The position numbers were made by a program, and so were the translations under genes. The notes beneath the pieces are model-generated. The model was not told the DNA's origin and did no database searches. It worked only from the letters and a program-made list of their open reading frames with translations. From positions 1 through 5,413 of the forward strand of contig JAIRNW010000005.1 in assembly GCA_031257795.1 (NCBI GenBank): a stretch of DNA of 5,413 bases. Reading direction: 5' to 3'. The stretch is from Holosporales bacterium. GTDB taxonomy: Bacteria > Pseudomonadota > Alphaproteobacteria > BNTO01. Positions 5,271-5,413 of this stretch are shown one piece after another; position 1 is the stretch's first letter; every line of letters begins with the position of its first letter.

Positions 5271-5413
5271 CAGGGCCTACGCACGAAAAAATTTAGCCCA
5301 AACATCTTTTGATTAACTACAAAGTTTAGTACAGTGTTTTGTTTTTTATATGCAAAAGCACCTTTCCTCTTTTTTCGCGGGCGTTCCTGATCCTCGTTCC
5401 CGACGCAATCAAA
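5271..5413 (+). mobile_element. Possible left end of an insertion sequence, cut by the window edge
   Basis: The transposase-like start at 5350 implies an element whose left terminus lies a short way upstream. CAGGGCCTACGCACG (5271-5285) is a plausible terminal repeat, since it begins with CAGGG, lies 79 bases before the transposase ATG, and falls two bases beyond the lnt ATG. The other end is outside the window, so neither the inverted repeat nor a target duplication can be verified. The boundary is a guess based on position and general resemblance to ISAs1-family ends. Confidence 0.3.
5350..5413 (+). CDS. N-terminal fragment of an ISAs1/H-repeat-type transposase (partial)
   Basis: Twenty-one codons run from an ATG to the right edge without a stop. 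The segment FFAGVPDPRSRR matches the N-terminal signature of the transposase-associated domain (DDE_Tnp_1_assoc) found in ISAs1-family and E. coli H-repeat transposases, where an F-x-x-(I/V)-x-D-P-R motif sits close to the start and is followed by a basic stretch. The motif is at residues 9-20, as expected. No Shine-Dalgarno sequence is visible upstream; the leader is T-rich. The gene is divergent from lnt, and the space between the two ATGs is 80 bases. The catalytic core is outside the window, so completeness is unknown. A chance ORF remains possible because only 21 residues can be read. Confidence 0.5.
   Translation, partial: MQKHLSSFFAGVPDPRSRRNQ

Noticed and set aside
1..5413. CRISPR array or defence system
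   Set aside because: No regularly spaced identical direct repeats and no Cas, nuclease or toxin-antitoxin signatures.

Overview
The window looks like a chromosomal segment from an obligate intracellular alphaproteobacterium of the Anaplasmataceae (Rickettsiales). The reasons are the RpoZ sequence with its acidic tail, the sparse coding with long gene-poor gaps, and the gene types. Base composition is near 50% G+C by eye. Within that family this fits the Anaplasma marginale group better than AT-rich Ehrlichia or Wolbachia. The genus is an inference and was not checked by a search.

Layout: (1) Positions 1-608 hold no convincing protein gene. They contain two diverged copies of a dispersed repeat (A and B, both reading on the minus strand), a GC-rich stem-loop, an AT-rich terminator-like hairpin, and a candidate promoter for rpoZ. 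(2) rpoZ (609-1031, +) encodes the RNA polymerase omega subunit with an extended acidic C-terminus. (3) The gap at 1032-1154 holds a third repeat copy (C, opposite orientation) and an orphan Shine-Dalgarno-like sequence. (4) A long plus-strand gene (1155-3332) encodes a membrane protein with an N-terminal zinc ribbon, about 530 residues of charged, low-complexity linker containing two kinds of internal repeat, one membrane helix, and a DUF3426-like periplasmic domain. (5) Convergent to it on the minus strand is lnt (5269-3587), apolipoprotein N-acyltransferase. The lnt frame stops before the usual last membrane helix. A hydrophobic stretch resembling that helix lies just downstream in the same frame, beyond one TAA codon (3571-3377). 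(6) The right edge (5350-5413, +) appears to be the first codons of an ISAs1/H-repeat-type transposase, divergent from lnt. A possible insertion-sequence terminus abuts the lnt start.

Functionally the genes are housekeeping: transcription (rpoZ), an envelope protein of unknown role, and lipoprotein maturation (lnt). I see no defence system, secretion cluster, CRISPR array or RNA gene. The most interesting points are lnt (apparent loss or separation of its last helix, an altered residue beside the catalytic cysteine, a probable mobile element at its 5' end) and the dispersed repeat family flanking rpoZ.
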